Assembly (NCBI GenBank): GCA_947175495.1 | Contig: CAMWNB010000007.1 | Coordinates: 1 to 64,000, forward strand | Direction: 5' to 3' | Length of the DNA stretch: 64,000 bases | Origin: an uncultured Porphyromonadaceae bacterium | GTDB lineage: Bacteria; Bacteroidota; Bacteroidia; Bacteroidales; Muribaculaceae | In this document: piece by piece, positions 25,521 to 34,555 of the stretch | Layout: each line of letters begins with the position of its first letter | Numbering within the stretch: the first letter of the stretch is position 1 | The notes under the pieces: generated by a model | What the model was told of the DNA's origin: nothing | Database searches by the model: none | Seen by the model: the letters and a program-made list of their open reading frames with translations, nothing else | Translations under genes and position numbers: made by a program

Positions 25521-27569
25521 TTATTTCACTTGCGCGCCGGGCGCTACGGCGTCGCTTACGGTGGTGAGTACCAGGCGGCCGTCCTTGTCCTCGGCCGAGA
25601 GCAGCATGCCCTGCGACTCTATGCCGCGCAGCTTGCGCGGGGGGAGGTTGGCGATGAACACCACCTGCTTGCCCACGAGCACGGACGGGTCGGGATAGCT
25701 CTTGGCGATGCCGCTGACGATGGTGCGCTTCTCCGGCGTGCCGTCGTCGATGAGGAAGCGCAGCAGCTTGTCGGCCTTGGGTACGCGCTCGCATTCCACC
25801 ACGGTGCCGACGCGCAGGTCGGAGCGGCAGAAGGTGTCGAAGTCCACGTCGGGCTGCTGCTCGGCGGGGCGCCATGCGGCCTCGAGGTTGGCCTTCTTGG
25901 TGTCGGCCAGGCGCTGCAGCTGCGCGGCCACGGCTTCGTCCTCGATTTTGTCGAAGAGCAGCTCGGGCTGCGCGATGGCTGTGCCGGCGTCCACGAGGTC
26001 CATGCGGCCGAGCATGTCCCACGAGATGTCCTTGACGCCCAGCATCTTCACCAGGCGCTTGCTCATGAAGGGCATGAACGGCTCGAAGGCGATGGCCAGG
26101 TTGGCGCACAGCTGGATGGCCGTGTACAGGATGGTGCCGGCGCGCTCCATGTCGGTCTTGGCCACCTTCCAGGGCTCGGTCTCCTGCAGGTAGCGGTTGC
26201 CCAGGCGGGCTATCTCCATGGCCTGCTTCAGAGCCTCGCGGAAGTGGAAGCCCTCGAGCGATGCGGTCAGCTCGGCCACGGCTGCACGCAGGTCGTCAGC
26301 CAGCTGCACGTCGGCGGGCTGCAGGGCCGCAGGCGTGGGCAGCGTGCCGCCGAAGAACTTGTGGGTCAGCACCGTCGCGCGGTTCACGAAGTTGCCGAGC
26401 ACGGCCACGAGCTCGTTGTTGTTGCGGGCCTGGAAGTCGGCCCAGGTGAAGTCGTTGTCCTTCGTCTCGGGAGCGTTGGCCGTCAGCACATAGCGCAGCA
26501 CGTCCTGCTTGCCGGGGAAGTCGCGCAGATACTCGTGCAGCCACACGGCCCAGTTGCGCGACGTGCTGATTTTGTCGCCTTCCAGGTTGAGGAACTCGTT
26601 GGAAGGCACGTTGTCGGGCAGCTGGTAGCCGTCGCCGTAGGCCAGAAGCATCGCCGGGAAGATGATGCAGTGGAACACGATGTTGTCCTTGCCAATGAAG
26701 TTGATGATGCGCGTCTCGGGGTCCTTCCACCACTTCTCCCACTGCTCGGGCAGCAGCTCCTTGGTGTTGGAGATGTAGCCGATGGGCGCGTCGAACCACA
26801 CATAGAGCACCTTGCCCTCGGCGCCCTCCACGGGCACGGGGATGCCCCAGTCGAGGTCGCGAGTCACGGCGCGGGGCTGCAGGCCCAGGTCGAGCCACGA
26901 CTTGCACTGGCCGTACACATTGGTGCGCCACTCCTTGTGGCCCTCCAGAATCCATTTCTGGAGCTGCGGCTGCCAGCGGTCGAGCGGCAGATACCAGTGG
27001 AAAGTCTCGCGCAGCACGGGCGTGTTGCCGGTCTCGGCGCAGCGCGGGTTGATAAGCTCCGTGGCGCTCAGCGACGAGCCGCATTTCTCGCACTGGTCGC
27101 CATAGGCGCCGGGCGCGTGGCACACGGGGCACTCGCCCACCACGTTGCGGTCGGTCACGAAGCGTCCCGCGCCCTCGTCGTAGAACTGCATCGACGCCTT
27201 CTCCACAAATCCGCCCTTGTCGTAGATGTGGCGGAAAAACTCCGAAGCTGTCTCGGCGTGCGTCTCCGACGTCGTGCGCGAATATATGTCGAACGAGATG
27301 CCCAGCTCCTCGAAAGAGTCCTTGATGAGCTTGTGGTAGCGGTCCACCACATCCTGCGGTGTGATGCCCTCCTTGCGTGCGCGTATGGTGATGGGCACGC
27401 CGTGCTCGTCGCTGCCGCCTATCATCAGCACGTCGCGGCCCTGCAGGCGCAGGTAGCGGGCGTAGATGTCGGCAGGCACATACACGCCTGCCAGGTGGCC
27501 TATGTGCACAGGTCCGTTGGCGTAGGGTAAAGCTGTGGTAATCAGCGTCCGTTTATATTTGTTTTCCAT
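25521..27569 (-). CDS. metG: Methionine-tRNA ligase
   Basis: Charges tRNA-Met and initiator tRNA. The class I signatures are HIGH (in [10 protein letters not shown]) and KISTS (in [10 protein letters not shown], the KMSKS equivalent). The zinc knuckle [18 protein letters not shown] matches the MetRS1 type. The last 110 residues form the OB-fold tRNA-binding domain ([20 protein letters not shown]), which dimerises the enzyme. 682 residues. I chose ATG 27569; a TTG at 27593 lies immediately beyond the -7 element and is unlikely. Confidence 0.97.
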   Translation of the reverse strand: MENKYKRTLITTALPYANGPVHIGHLAGVYVPADIYARYLRLQGRDVLMIGGSDEHGVPITIRARKEGITPQDVVDRYHKLIKDSFEELGISFDIYSRTTSETHAETASEFFRHIYDKGGFVEKASMQFYDEGAGRFVTDRNVVGECPVCHAPGAYGDQCEKCGSSLSATELINPRCAETGNTPVLRETFHWYLPLDRWQPQLQKWILEGHKEWRTNVYGQCKSWLDLGLQPRAVTRDLDWGIPVPVEGAEGKVLYVWFDAPIGYISNTKELLPEQWEKWWKDPETRIINFIGKDNIVFHCIIFPAMLLAYGDGYQLPDNVPSNEFLNLEGDKISTSRNWAVWLHEYLRDFPGKQDVLRYVLTANAPETKDNDFTWADFQARNNNELVAVLGNFVNRATVLTHKFFGGTLPTPAALQPADVQLADDLRAAVAELTASLEGFHFREALKQAMEIARLGNRYLQETEPWKVAKTDMERAGTILYTAIQLCANLAIAFEPFMPFMSKRLVKMLGVKDISWDMLGRMDLVDAGTAIAQPELLFDKIEDEAVAAQLQRLADTKKANLEAAWRPAEQQPDVDFDTFCRSDLRVGTVVECERVPKADKLLRFLIDDGTPEKRTIVSGIAKSYPDPSVLVGKQVVFIANLPPRKLRGIESQGMLLSAEDKDGRLVLTTVSDAVAPGAQVK

Positions 27570-27597
27570 TTCTGTTACGATATGATTTTTCAACTTG

Positions 27598-27629
27598 CAA
27601 AAATAACAATTTTTACCGACATATCCAAA
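27598..27629 (-). promoter_or_regulatory. metG operon promoter
   Basis: Read leftward, a TTTG box (27626-27629) and TATTTTTG (27598-27605) are spaced by 20 bases, about 29 bases ahead of the metG ATG. Confidence 0.8.
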
Positions 27630-27678
27630 AACGCCCGAAAAGCGCCTTGAATCCCGGCACGGGCATCTGCTTGTTTTT

Positions 27679-27731
27679 TTGTTTCACCGTGTTTCACTGT
27701 TTCGGGGTGAAACAGTGAAACAAACGAAACA
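27679..27731 (+). repeat. Left arm of the 53-bp inverted repeat around the beta-lactamase gene
   Basis: This 53-base segment is a perfect reverse complement of 28735-28787. It contains its own 13-bp hairpin, GTTTCACTGTTTC / GAAACAGTGAAAC, with a GGGGT loop, and further GTTTCAC units. It lies in a divergent intergenic region, between the metG and beta-lactamase promoters, where a terminator is not needed. Confidence 0.95.
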
Positions 27732-27742
27732 GAATGCGTCGG

Positions 27743-27773
27743 TTTGTTTTGCGGAAGATAATTGGTAATTTTG
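27743..27773 (+). promoter_or_regulatory. Beta-lactamase promoter
   Basis: TTTG (27743-27746) and TAATTTTG (27766-27773) are spaced by 19 bases. It lies inside the inverted repeats, so the gene carries its own promoter within the framed segment. Confidence 0.85.
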
Positions 27774-27798
27774 CAAGAGTATTTAAAATGTGTTTTTT

Positions 27799-28713
27799 AT
27801 GTGGAAAAGGTTTTGGATTCTGGCGCTCGTGGCGGCGCTGGCGGGATGTGCGGCGCGGCAGGCCGGAAGCTGGGAAGCGCAGCGGCAGGCGCGTATCGGG
27901 GCGCTGTGCGATTCATTGCAGCGGATTGCCGACGGGTGTGACGGCGAAGTGGGCATCGCGGTGCTGACCGACTGCGGCGACACCGTCCTTGTCAACAACG
28001 AGACGAAGTATCCGCTGATGAGCGTGTTCAAACTGCACCAGGCCATGGCGCTGTGCAGCGATTTCGAGCGGCGGGGCCTGTCGGTCGACTCGGTGGTGCG
28101 TATCGCCCGCAGCGGGCTCAACCCCGACACATGGTCGCCGATGCTCAAGGACCACAGGGAGGACACGATTGACATGGCCGTGCGCGGGCTGATGCGCTAC
28201 GCCCTCATGCAGAGCGACAACAACGCGAGCAATTATATGTTCGAGCATCTGCAGCCTGTGGCGGCCGTCGACAGCTTCACGGCCACGATAGCGCCGCGAT
28301 GCAGCTTCTGCCTGCGCCACACGGAGGCCGACATGTGGAGCGACCACGCCCTGGCCTATGAAAACCGCACCTCGCCCTTGGGTGCGGCCATTGTGATGGA
28401 CCGTCTCTTCGCCGACAGCATCGCAGGCGCCGCCTTCATCCGCTCCACTCTGTCGGAGTGCCGCACGGGCGCCGACCGCATAGCGGCGCCGCTACTCGGC
28501 ATCGAGGGCGTGGAGGTGGCCCACAAGACAGGCTCCGGATTCCGCTCGCCCGACGGCACGCTGGCGGCGCACAACGACGTGGCCCGCGTCAGCCTGCCCG
28601 ACGGCCGCTGCTACACGCTGGCCGTGTTCGTAAAGGATTTCCACGGCTCCGAGAGCGAGGCGGCAGCAGTCATCGCCCGCGTCTCGGCCGTGGTTTACGC
28701 CTCGCTTGAATAG
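27799..28713 (+). CDS. Class A (A2-type) beta-lactamase, lipoprotein
   Basis: Serine beta-lactamase predicted to hydrolyse penicillins/cephalosporins in the periplasm. Catalytic motifs are S75-V-F-K78, S139-D-N141, E176 in HTEADM, and K243-T-G245. The spacing and the HTEADMWSDHALAYENRTSP loop resemble the Bacteroidales CfxA/CepA (A2) group. Residues 1-17 are a lipoprotein signal with lipobox LAGC, so it is probably membrane-anchored. ATG 27799 was chosen; GTG 27790 is in frame too. GC content matches the chromosome, arguing for long residence rather than recent arrival. The gene is framed by a 53-bp perfect inverted repeat. The true substrate range, or even a penicillin-binding role, cannot be settled from sequence. 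Confidence 0.93.
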   Translation: MWKRFWILALVAALAGCAARQAGSWEAQRQARIGALCDSLQRIADGCDGEVGIAVLTDCGDTVLVNNETKYPLMSVFKLHQAMALCSDFERRGLSVDSVVRIARSGLNPDTWSPMLKDHREDTIDMAVRGLMRYALMQSDNNASNYMFEHLQPVAAVDSFTATIAPRCSFCLRHTEADMWSDHALAYENRTSPLGAAIVMDRLFADSIAGAAFIRSTLSECRTGADRIAAPLLGIEGVEVAHKTGSGFRSPDGTLAAHNDVARVSLPDGRCYTLAVFVKDFHGSESEAAAVIARVSAVVYASLE

Positions 28714-28734
28714 CGCTTCAGCGGCGGGGGATGT

Positions 28735-28787
28735 TGTTTCGTTTGTTTCACTGTTTCACCCCGAAACAGTGAAACACGGTGAAACAA
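28735..28787 (-). repeat. Right arm of the 53-bp inverted repeat around the beta-lactamase gene
   Basis: Perfect reverse complement of 27679-27731, beginning 21 bases after the beta-lactamase stop. One further GTGAAACA unit follows outside the arm (28791-28798). Its internal 13-bp hairpin lies between two converging genes and could end transcription from both sides. Confidence 0.95.
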
Positions 28788-28808
28788 GCGTGAAACAGAC
28801 GGCGCTTG

Positions 28809-31800
28809 TCAGGAGACGGGGAGGACGAGGCGCAGCTCGGGATACCAGAGGTAGCCGCGGAGGACGGTGTGGCCCATGGCGCGGAGCATGGCCAGGTAGC
28901 CTTTCACCTGGGTGCGGTGCTCGTCGCGCGGCTCGGATGTGAACTTGTAGTCCACGATGTCGATGCTGCCGTCGGGGTAGAAGACGATGCGGTCGGGGCG
29001 GAAGCTCTCGCCGCGCTCGCCCACGTAGATGGTCTGCTCCGTGAGCACCTTGAGGCCGGGGCGGAACCATCGGCCGGCCAGGTCGCCGGCCTCGTCGAAA
29101 GCATGGCGCAGCGTGGCCGTGTATTCGGCCTGCACGGCCTCGTCGAGGCCTTCGCGCAGGGCGGTGGCCGCCACGGCGCGGGGCAGGTCGGCGGCGACGG
29201 TCATTCGGGCCAGGATGTTGTGCAGGTTGTTGCCGCGGGCTGCGGCGAGCGCGCGTGCATGCTCCTCGGGCGAGTGGGTGATGGCAGGCACGTCGTCAAG
29301 CTTTTGTTCCTCGTTGCCGATGCCCAGGTCGGGGTCGTGCGTGGTCAGGTCGTCGATGGTGGTGAGCTCGCGGGTGTCGTCGCGGAAGCACACGGTATAG
29401 CGCGGGGTGGGGCACACGTCGCCGTCGCTTTCCACGGGGCTTTCTTCCTCGGGCACGGTGGGCTCGCCGTAGACGAAAGTGCCTCCGGCGCCCTCGGCGC
29501 CTTCGGGCAGGGGCATGCCTTCGGGCGTGGCGTCGGAGGGATGGGCCGACATAAGTGCCGGCTGCAGCAGCTTGCCGACGCCCCGCGAGGGGTCGTAGTG
29601 CACGTGCAGCTCCCGCCGCGGGCGCGTGAAGGCCACATACGTCATGTTGAGGTTGTCGGCCACCTGGAGGGTCGCGTTTTCGGCATATTTCCCGGCAAAG
29701 GGGCTTCCGGCCGCCGTCCAGAGGCGGCTCAGCGGCAGCGCCAGCACCGGCGGCCGGTCGTCGGGGTCGCCGACGGCCACGGTGGCGGTCTCGAGCCACA
29801 CGTCCTCGCTGCGCGGCTCTATCTCCCAGTTGGCGAAGGGGATGTGCACGCAGTCCCATTCGAGGCCCTTGGCCTTGTGGACGGTCATCACGGTCACGGC
29901 GTCGAGTGTGGCGGCGGCGCCTACGGTCTGCTTGGCGCCGTTCTGCTCCCACCATGCCAGGAAGGCGTGGACCGACGGGTTGTAGGCCGCGCAGTAGTCG
30001 AGCACCACGTCCTGGAAGGCGGAGATGTAGGCGAACTCGCGGGCGCGCTGCTCCTCGGGCACGTTGCGGCTGATGATCACCTCCACGAGCGCCGGGAGGT
30101 TGGCGGCCTTGGCCGAGCGCACGCCTGTGGCCTCGGATCGCAGCTCCTCGCCGCCGCTGCCGTCCACGGCGCGGTCGAGCGCCTGCCCGGGCGTGCAGTC
30201 GCCGCGTCCCAGCTCATACTCGAAGCGCGACAGCATCAGCAGTATGTCGCCGTAGCTCGCGTAGCGCTGCTCGTCGGCGTCGGCGGGCGCGTCGGTGGTG
30301 TAGGAGCGGTCGACGAACTTGAGCACGCTCACAATCATGCGCACGGCGGCGCTGCTGTCGAGGCGCAGGCCTTCGTTGCTGAGCAGCGGGATTTCGGGAT
30401 GGCGGCGCATGAGGGCGTCGACCACCTCCCGGGCGTCGGCGCGCCGGCGCACCAGCACGGCGATGCGGCTCCATGCGTAGCCGGCCTCGTGCTCGCGCAC
30501 GACTTCCGCGGCCATGGCGTCGACGGATGCGTCGCGCAGCTCGGCCGACGACGGTCTGGCGTTCTCGTCGGCTGTCCCGGCAGTCAGCGAGGTCATGGGC
30601 CGCACGCACACATAGGCGCCCAGTCCGTCGAGCTTGCCGAAGAGGCTCTGGCGCACGTTTTCGTAGCCCTCCACGCCGTATTGAGCCGCAAGGCGGGTGA
30701 ACAGCGCGTTGTTGAAGCGCACCACGCCGTGGGCGCTGCGGTGGTTGGTGTTGTCGGCCGGGGCACTGCCGCGCTCGCGGTGCCGGCCGGGGAAGTCGTC
30801 GTTGGCCACGCGGTGGTGCAGCAGGCTGCTGTCGGAGTTGCGGAAGCGGTAGATGGCCTGTTTCTCGTCGCCGATGATGAGGCTGTCGGCCTCGTCGATG
30901 CTGTTGGCCACGAGCGGCCGCAGGTTGGCCCACTGCATGACGCTCGTGTCCTGGAATTCGTCGATGAGGAACGTGTGCAGCTCCATGCCTATGCGCTCGT
31001 AGATGAAGGGCACTTCGGCGCCGTTGATGATGCGGCGCAGCAGGTCGTTGGTGTCGCTCATCAGCACCAGGTTGTTCTCGCGGCGGAAGTCGGCCACATA
31101 TTTCCACGCCAGGCCCAGGAACTCCAGCGACGCGGTGGCGTCGGCGAGCATCTGCAGCACGGAGTCGCGCACGAAAGCCTCCTGCATGGCGCGTGCGGCG
31201 CCGCGCAGCAGGGCGGTCAGCGTGGAGGCGGGAAACACTGTCTGGCGCTTTATCTTGGGCAGCTTCGACACGGTGTACACGTCCTTGTCGTCGCCGCCCT
31301 CGCGCAGTATGGCCTTGAAGGTCTTGGCTTTTTCGGGGTCGCCGACGGCGAATTTCGATGCGTCGGGCATCACGCCCTTCGCCGCTGTCTCGAGCATGCC
31401 GACGAGGGCGCTCTTGCCGATGGCGCGTCCTCCCGGCTCGGCGTCGAGCCCCTCCAGGGCGGCGATGGCGGCCGCGCGCATGGCTTCGGCGATGTCGGCG
31501 CGGGCTGTGCGGATGGCCGCGCGGTAGCGGCGCAGGCGCGCCGGGTCGTCGAGATAGGCCTGCGTGGCGGCTGCGTAGGGCTTGAAATCCTCGCCGCACA
31601 TTCGGTGGACGTAGCGCACCACCTCGCCCGACAGGCGGCTCGAGCGGTCGAACACGTTGAAGCTCTGTCCGCGTGCGATGCGCTCGCGCATATAGCTTGC
31701 TATCCAGTTTTTTATCTGTGCCTCGCGGGGTGCCTCGCCGAAATTGAGCTCGTCGAACAGCATGCCGACGCCCGAGGCCACGGCGTAGCGGTCGTTGAGC

Positions 31801-32255
31801 TCCACCTCGTAGTCGCCCTGGTGGTCGACCTCGCGTGCAAACGTGCGCAGCACCATCTGGAAGAAGCTGTCGATGGTGCTGACGTTGAAGTGGCGGTAGT
31901 CGTGCAGCATGTCGCGCAGTGCGGCTCCGGCCTCTTCGGCCAGCTCGGCCTGCGTGCAGCCCATCAGGGCTGTGAGGCGGTCGGCATAGTCGGCCTCCGG
32001 GCCGTCCTTTGCCAGGGAGTTGAGTTTGCTGACGATGCGCGCCTTCATCTCCTCGGTGGCCTTGTTGGTGAAGGTGATGGCCAGGATGCCCCGGTGGCGG
32101 CATCGCTGCCTGTGGCCCGACGGCGAGTAGCGGGCCGAGTTGAGCGTGTAGCTGTCTTTTCCTTCGGCCTTTACGCCGAGGAGGGCCTTTATGTACTCGT
32201 AGGCAAGCGTGTAGGTTTTGCCCGAGCCTGCCGATGCCTTGTAGATTGTCAGCAC
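28809..32255 (-). CDS. AddA/RecB-like UvrD helicase-nuclease
   Basis: A 1148-residue fusion of a superfamily 1A helicase with a C-terminal PD-(D/E)XK nuclease, as in the AddA/RecB subunits that process double-strand breaks. The helicase has Walker A KASAGSGKTYTLAYEY, motif Ia ILAITFTNKAT, Walker B LIDEFQDTS and motif VI YVAFTRPRRELHVH. The nuclease core is FRPDRIVFYPDG and IDIVDYK near residue 1100. The start is GTG (32255), since no ATG precedes Walker A. It is the last gene of the queF-to-SUI1 run. The partner AddB-like nuclease is not in this window, though the two are often adjacent. Confidence 0.93.
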   Translation of the reverse strand: MLTIYKASAGSGKTYTLAYEYIKALLGVKAEGKDSYTLNSARYSPSGHRQRCRHRGILAITFTNKATEEMKARIVSKLNSLAKDGPEADYADRLTALMGCTQAELAEEAGAALRDMLHDYRHFNVSTIDSFFQMVLRTFAREVDHQGDYEVELNDRYAVASGVGMLFDELNFGEAPREAQIKNWIASYMRERIARGQSFNVFDRSSRLSGEVVRYVHRMCGEDFKPYAAATQAYLDDPARLRRYRAAIRTARADIAEAMRAAAIAALEGLDAEPGGRAIGKSALVGMLETAAKGVMPDASKFAVGDPEKAKTFKAILREGGDDKDVYTVSKLPKIKRQTVFPASTLTALLRGAARAMQEAFVRDSVLQMLADATASLEFLGLAWKYVADFRRENNLVLMSDTNDLLRRIINGAEVPFIYERIGMELHTFLIDEFQDTSVMQWANLRPLVANSIDEADSLIIGDEKQAIYRFRNSDSSLLHHRVANDDFPGRHRERGSAPADNTNHRSAHGVVRFNNALFTRLAAQYGVEGYENVRQSLFGKLDGLGAYVCVRPMTSLTAGTADENARPSSAELRDASVDAMAAEVVREHEAGYAWSRIAVLVRRRADAREVVDALMRRHPEIPLLSNEGLRLDSSAAVRMIVSVLKFVDRSYTTDAPADADEQRYASYGDILLMLSRFEYELGRGDCTPGQALDRAVDGSGGEELRSEATGVRSAKAANLPALVEVIISRNVPEEQRAREFAYISAFQDVVLDYCAAYNPSVHAFLAWWEQNGAKQTVGAAATLDAVTVMTVHKAKGLEWDCVHIPFANWEIEPRSEDVWLETATVAVGDPDDRPPVLALPLSRLWTAAGSPFAGKYAENATLQVADNLNMTYVAFTRPRRELHVHYDPSRGVGKLLQPALMSAHPSDATPEGMPLPEGAEGAGGTFVYGEPTVPEEESPVESDGDVCPTPRYTVCFRDDTRELTTIDDLTTHDPDLGIGNEEQKLDDVPAITHSPEEHARALAAARGNNLHNILARMTVAADLPRAVAATALREGLDEAVQAEYTATLRHAFDEAGDLAGRWFRPGLKVLTEQTIYVGERGESFRPDRIVFYPDGSIDIVDYKFTSEPRDEHRTQVKGYLAMLRAMGHTVLRGYLWYPELRLVLPVS

Positions 32256-32279
32256 GAGGGAGAGCGGGGTGTGAAATGG

Positions 32280-32603
32280 TTATGTGTTGTAGCCCATGGC
32301 GCGCAGGGCCTCGCGTGCCTGCTCGCGGCGGTCGCCTTGCAGCAGCACCTCGCAGTCGCGGGCCGAGCCGCCCGTGGCCAGGCGTTTCTTCAGCGCGGCC
32401 GCGGCTTCGGCTGCGTCGGCCTCGGTGGCGAAGCCGGCGATTATGGTGGCCGTCTTGCCGCCTCGGCCTTTGCGCTCCATGGCGATGGTCAGGCGGGTGC
32501 GGGGCTTCTTCGGCGCAGGGGCGGGCGCGGGGTCGCTGCCCTCGGGCAGGTCGGGGTTGGCGGCGAGGAATGCCGCCAGGGCTTCAAGTCGGTTGTCACT
32601 CAT
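32280..32603 (-). CDS. SUI1/YciH-type translation factor
   Basis: A 107-residue eIF1-like protein. The SUI1 core is TRLTIAMERKGRGGKTATIIAGF followed by a GGSARD motif (KKRLATGGSARDCEVLLQGD). The N terminus has an Ala/Pro-rich linker. YciH-type factors influence start-codon selection and initiation fidelity. Its start overlaps the preceding lipoprotein gene by 8 bases. The absence of Shine-Dalgarno sequences in this genome makes initiation factors of interest, but no special role is shown. Confidence 0.93.
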   Translation of the reverse strand: MSDNRLEALAAFLAANPDLPEGSDPAPAPAPKKPRTRLTIAMERKGRGGKTATIIAGFATEADAAEAAAALKKRLATGGSARDCEVLLQGDRREQAREALRAMGYNT

Positions 32604-33024
32604 GGTAGAGAACGCTGTCGGGTTCTTCGTAGGAGCGGATGTCGCCGGCGTCGACCGCGGAGCACAGCTGCACCACGAGTGCCATGAGCGGACGCTGGTC
32701 CACGGGCATCACGCGGATGAACGAATCCACCGCCGCCGAGTCCTTGGCGATGGCGCGGCGGATGCAGCGGGCGGCCATGGCCACGTCGGTCTCGCTGCCC
32801 GTGCTGTCCTCGGCCACGGATGCGTACACCACGGCCATGCGGCAGAGCTCGGCGGCCGACAGGCCTGCCGTGTCGACGAGTTCCACGCCACGGCGTGCAG
32901 CGGCTATGTTGCCCGAATGCAGGCTCTGCTCGGCGGCGTCGATGCGTTCGCTCTGCGCGCCTGCGCCGCAGGCCGCGAGCATGCAGCCGACAGCCAGGGA
33001 AACGGTTGTCTTGCGCAGGCTCAT
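32596..33024 (-). CDS. Small helical lipoprotein of unknown function
   Basis: A 142-residue protein with signal sequence and lipobox CMLAACGAG (Cys 19). The rest is Ala-rich helix, possibly one or two TPR-like pairs (SLHSGNIAAARRGVELVD). It overlaps ribH by four bases upstream and the SUI1 gene by eight downstream. The start at 33024 is fixed by the ATGA overlap and the signal peptide. No family is recognised. Confidence 0.78.
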   Translation of the reverse strand: MSLRKTTVSLAVGCMLAACGAGAQSERIDAAEQSLHSGNIAAARRGVELVDTAGLSAAELCRMAVVYASVAEDSTGSETDVAMAARCIRRAIAKDSAAVDSFIRVMPVDQRPLMALVVQLCSAVDAGDIRSYEEPDSVLYHE

Positions 33025-33512
33025 GCTTCGTTCACTTGGTCCACAAAAGCCATCATCTTGACGGCTGCCTCGGCTGCCTCGCAGCCTTTGTTGCCCAGCG
33101 CTCCGCCTGCGCGGTCGAGGGCCTGCTGCTCGTCGTCGACGGTGAGCACGCCGAAAATCACGGGCACGTCGCGGTCGGCGTTGAGCGTTGTGACGCCTTG
33201 CGTCACGCTCTGGCACACATAGTCGAAGTGGGGCGTGCCGCCGCGGATGACGCAGCCGAACACGATTACCGAGTCGAAACGGCTGGCCTCGATGAGGTTG
33301 GATGCCGCGAAGGTCAGCTCTACGGCGCCGGGCACGTCGAACAGTTCGATGTCGTCGTCGGCCACGCCGGCGCTGCGGAGGGTGTCGATGGCGCCGTCGC
33401 GCAGGGCGCCGGTGATGTGGCGGTTCCATTCGGCGGTGACGATGGCCACTCGCTTGCCATCCGCCTTGGGCAGTGCGCCTTCAGGCGCCGAGTGTTTCAG
33501 GGATGTTGACAT
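33021..33512 (-). CDS. ribH: 6,7-dimethyl-8-ribityllumazine synthase
   Basis: Condenses 5-amino-6-ribitylaminouracil with dihydroxybutanone phosphate to lumazine, the substrate of RibE. Signature segments are VAIVTAEWNRHIT, DVPGAVELTFAA (ligand site), GCVIRGGTPHFDYVCQ and VPVIFGVLTVDDEQQA, with NKGCEAAEAAVKM at the C terminus. 163 residues is normal. It sits 40 bases after a PfkB-like gene and overlaps a lipoprotein gene. The rest of the riboflavin pathway is not in the window. Confidence 0.97.
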   Translation of the reverse strand: MSTSLKHSAPEGALPKADGKRVAIVTAEWNRHITGALRDGAIDTLRSAGVADDDIELFDVPGAVELTFAASNLIEASRFDSVIVFGCVIRGGTPHFDYVCQSVTQGVTTLNADRDVPVIFGVLTVDDEQQALDRAGGALGNKGCEAAEAAVKMMAFVDQVNEA

Positions 33513-33552
33513 ATCTTGGGTCTATGGTCGAAGTTTTTTTGAACAATATCGC

Positions 33553-34467
33553 CTACTCGTGGGCGCGCTGCCAGTCGGCGGCGAGGGCGGCCACGGCGGT
33601 GTCGGCCGTGGCGGTGGCCTGCCGGAGGATGCTGTCGCGCAGCATCTTGGGCGCAGCCGCTGTCAGCTCGGGCGTGGCCTCGGCTTCGTGAAGGGCCTTG
33701 ACGGCGCCTGCGGCGGCGCCGGCGTTCCATATCAGCGACGTGCATTGCGACAGCGGCAGTTCCAGCGTGTCGGTGCCGCCGCGTGAGTAGAGGGTGAGGG
33801 TGCGTGCGGCTGCGTCGACGTTGAGCAGCGTGCTGCAATAGAAGCCGATGTGGTTTTTGTAGCAGGCCTCGGCGTCTTTTCCGCCGAAAATCATCTGCAG
33901 GTCGGCCGAGCGGGTGCATGCCATGTGGGCAAGCTCAAGGTTCTCGAGGATTGCCGGCATCACCCGTGTGATGCGCGGTTCCTGCTGCGGCATGAATCCG
34001 GGCAGGTAGACCAGCACGGCCTTGCGCTCCTCGGCGTGCTGCAGCAGCGGCAGCATGCGCGCGCGCATGCGCCGGTCGATGGCGTAGTAGCCTCCGAAAA
34101 GCACGATGTCGCCCTCGTCGATGCGCGGCCACACGATGTCGAAGCACTCCTCGGCGTAGGCCTCGTAGCGCGTCGCCGTCATGTGTCCGTCGGCGGCGGG
34201 CATGAATATCGTCACGGGCGTGCGGCCCTCGGTGAAGCGGTCCACGCAGTGCGTGTCGGCTCCGGCGTCGGCCAGGAAGGCCACCACGGTGTCGCCCACG
34301 GCGTCGGCCGCAGCCTCGCCGGCCACCACCACGGGCAGCCCGCCGCGCGCCAGCAGCGCGGCGGCGTTGGCCAGGCGTCCGCCGGGCATGGCGCCCAGAG
34401 GCATGCCGTCGGCGCCGAACACGATGTCGAGCCCGCACTCGCCTATACATATAATTTTTTTGCTCAT
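33553..34467 (-). CDS. PfkB-fold carbohydrate kinase-like protein lacking the usual catalytic Asp
   Basis: A 304-residue ribokinase-fold protein. The N-terminal IICIGECGLDIVFG and PGGRLANAAALLARGG motifs bind sugar in the family, and EGRTPVTIFM follows. The position of the C-terminal catalytic motif GAGDxF reads WNAGAAAGAVKAL near residue 250: the base Asp is Ala. Either catalysis uses another residue or the protein is a binding or regulatory pseudo-kinase. It starts 88 bases after the SIS gene and may use that gene's transcript. The substrate is unknown. Confidence 0.82.
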   Translation of the reverse strand: MSKKIICIGECGLDIVFGADGMPLGAMPGGRLANAAALLARGGLPVVVAGEAAADAVGDTVVAFLADAGADTHCVDRFTEGRTPVTIFMPAADGHMTATRYEAYAEECFDIVWPRIDEGDIVLFGGYYAIDRRMRARMLPLLQHAEERKAVLVYLPGFMPQQEPRITRVMPAILENLELAHMACTRSADLQMIFGGKDAEACYKNHIGFYCSTLLNVDAAARTLTLYSRGGTDTLELPLSQCTSLIWNAGAAAGAVKALHEAEATPELTAAAPKMLRDSILRQATATADTAVAALAADWQRAHE

Positions 34468-34555
34468 AATTCAGTCAGTGGCTCAAGGATGCAAAAGAAC
34501 AAAAAGAAGGGACGACGGTGTGCCGGTCTGTCGCTTTTGTCCTTTTGTGTCGGTT

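Noticed and set aside
27679-28787. A classical insertion sequence or composite transposon around the beta-lactamase
   Set aside because: The inverted arms enclose no transposase or recombinase gene, and I see no clear target duplication immediately outside them.
27679-28798. CRISPR-like array from repeated GTTTCAC/GTGAAAC units
   Set aside because: The units are short, in both orientations within a hairpin and lack regular spacers; there are no cas genes in the window.
28806-32687. Very long open frame on the + strand opposite the AddA-like gene
   Set aside because: High GC content keeps antisense frames open; the translation is His/Ala/Gly-rich without domains, while the opposite strand encodes complete helicase and nuclease motifs. 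The same applies to long antisense frames opposite mutS, metG, porU, the CHAT gene and others.
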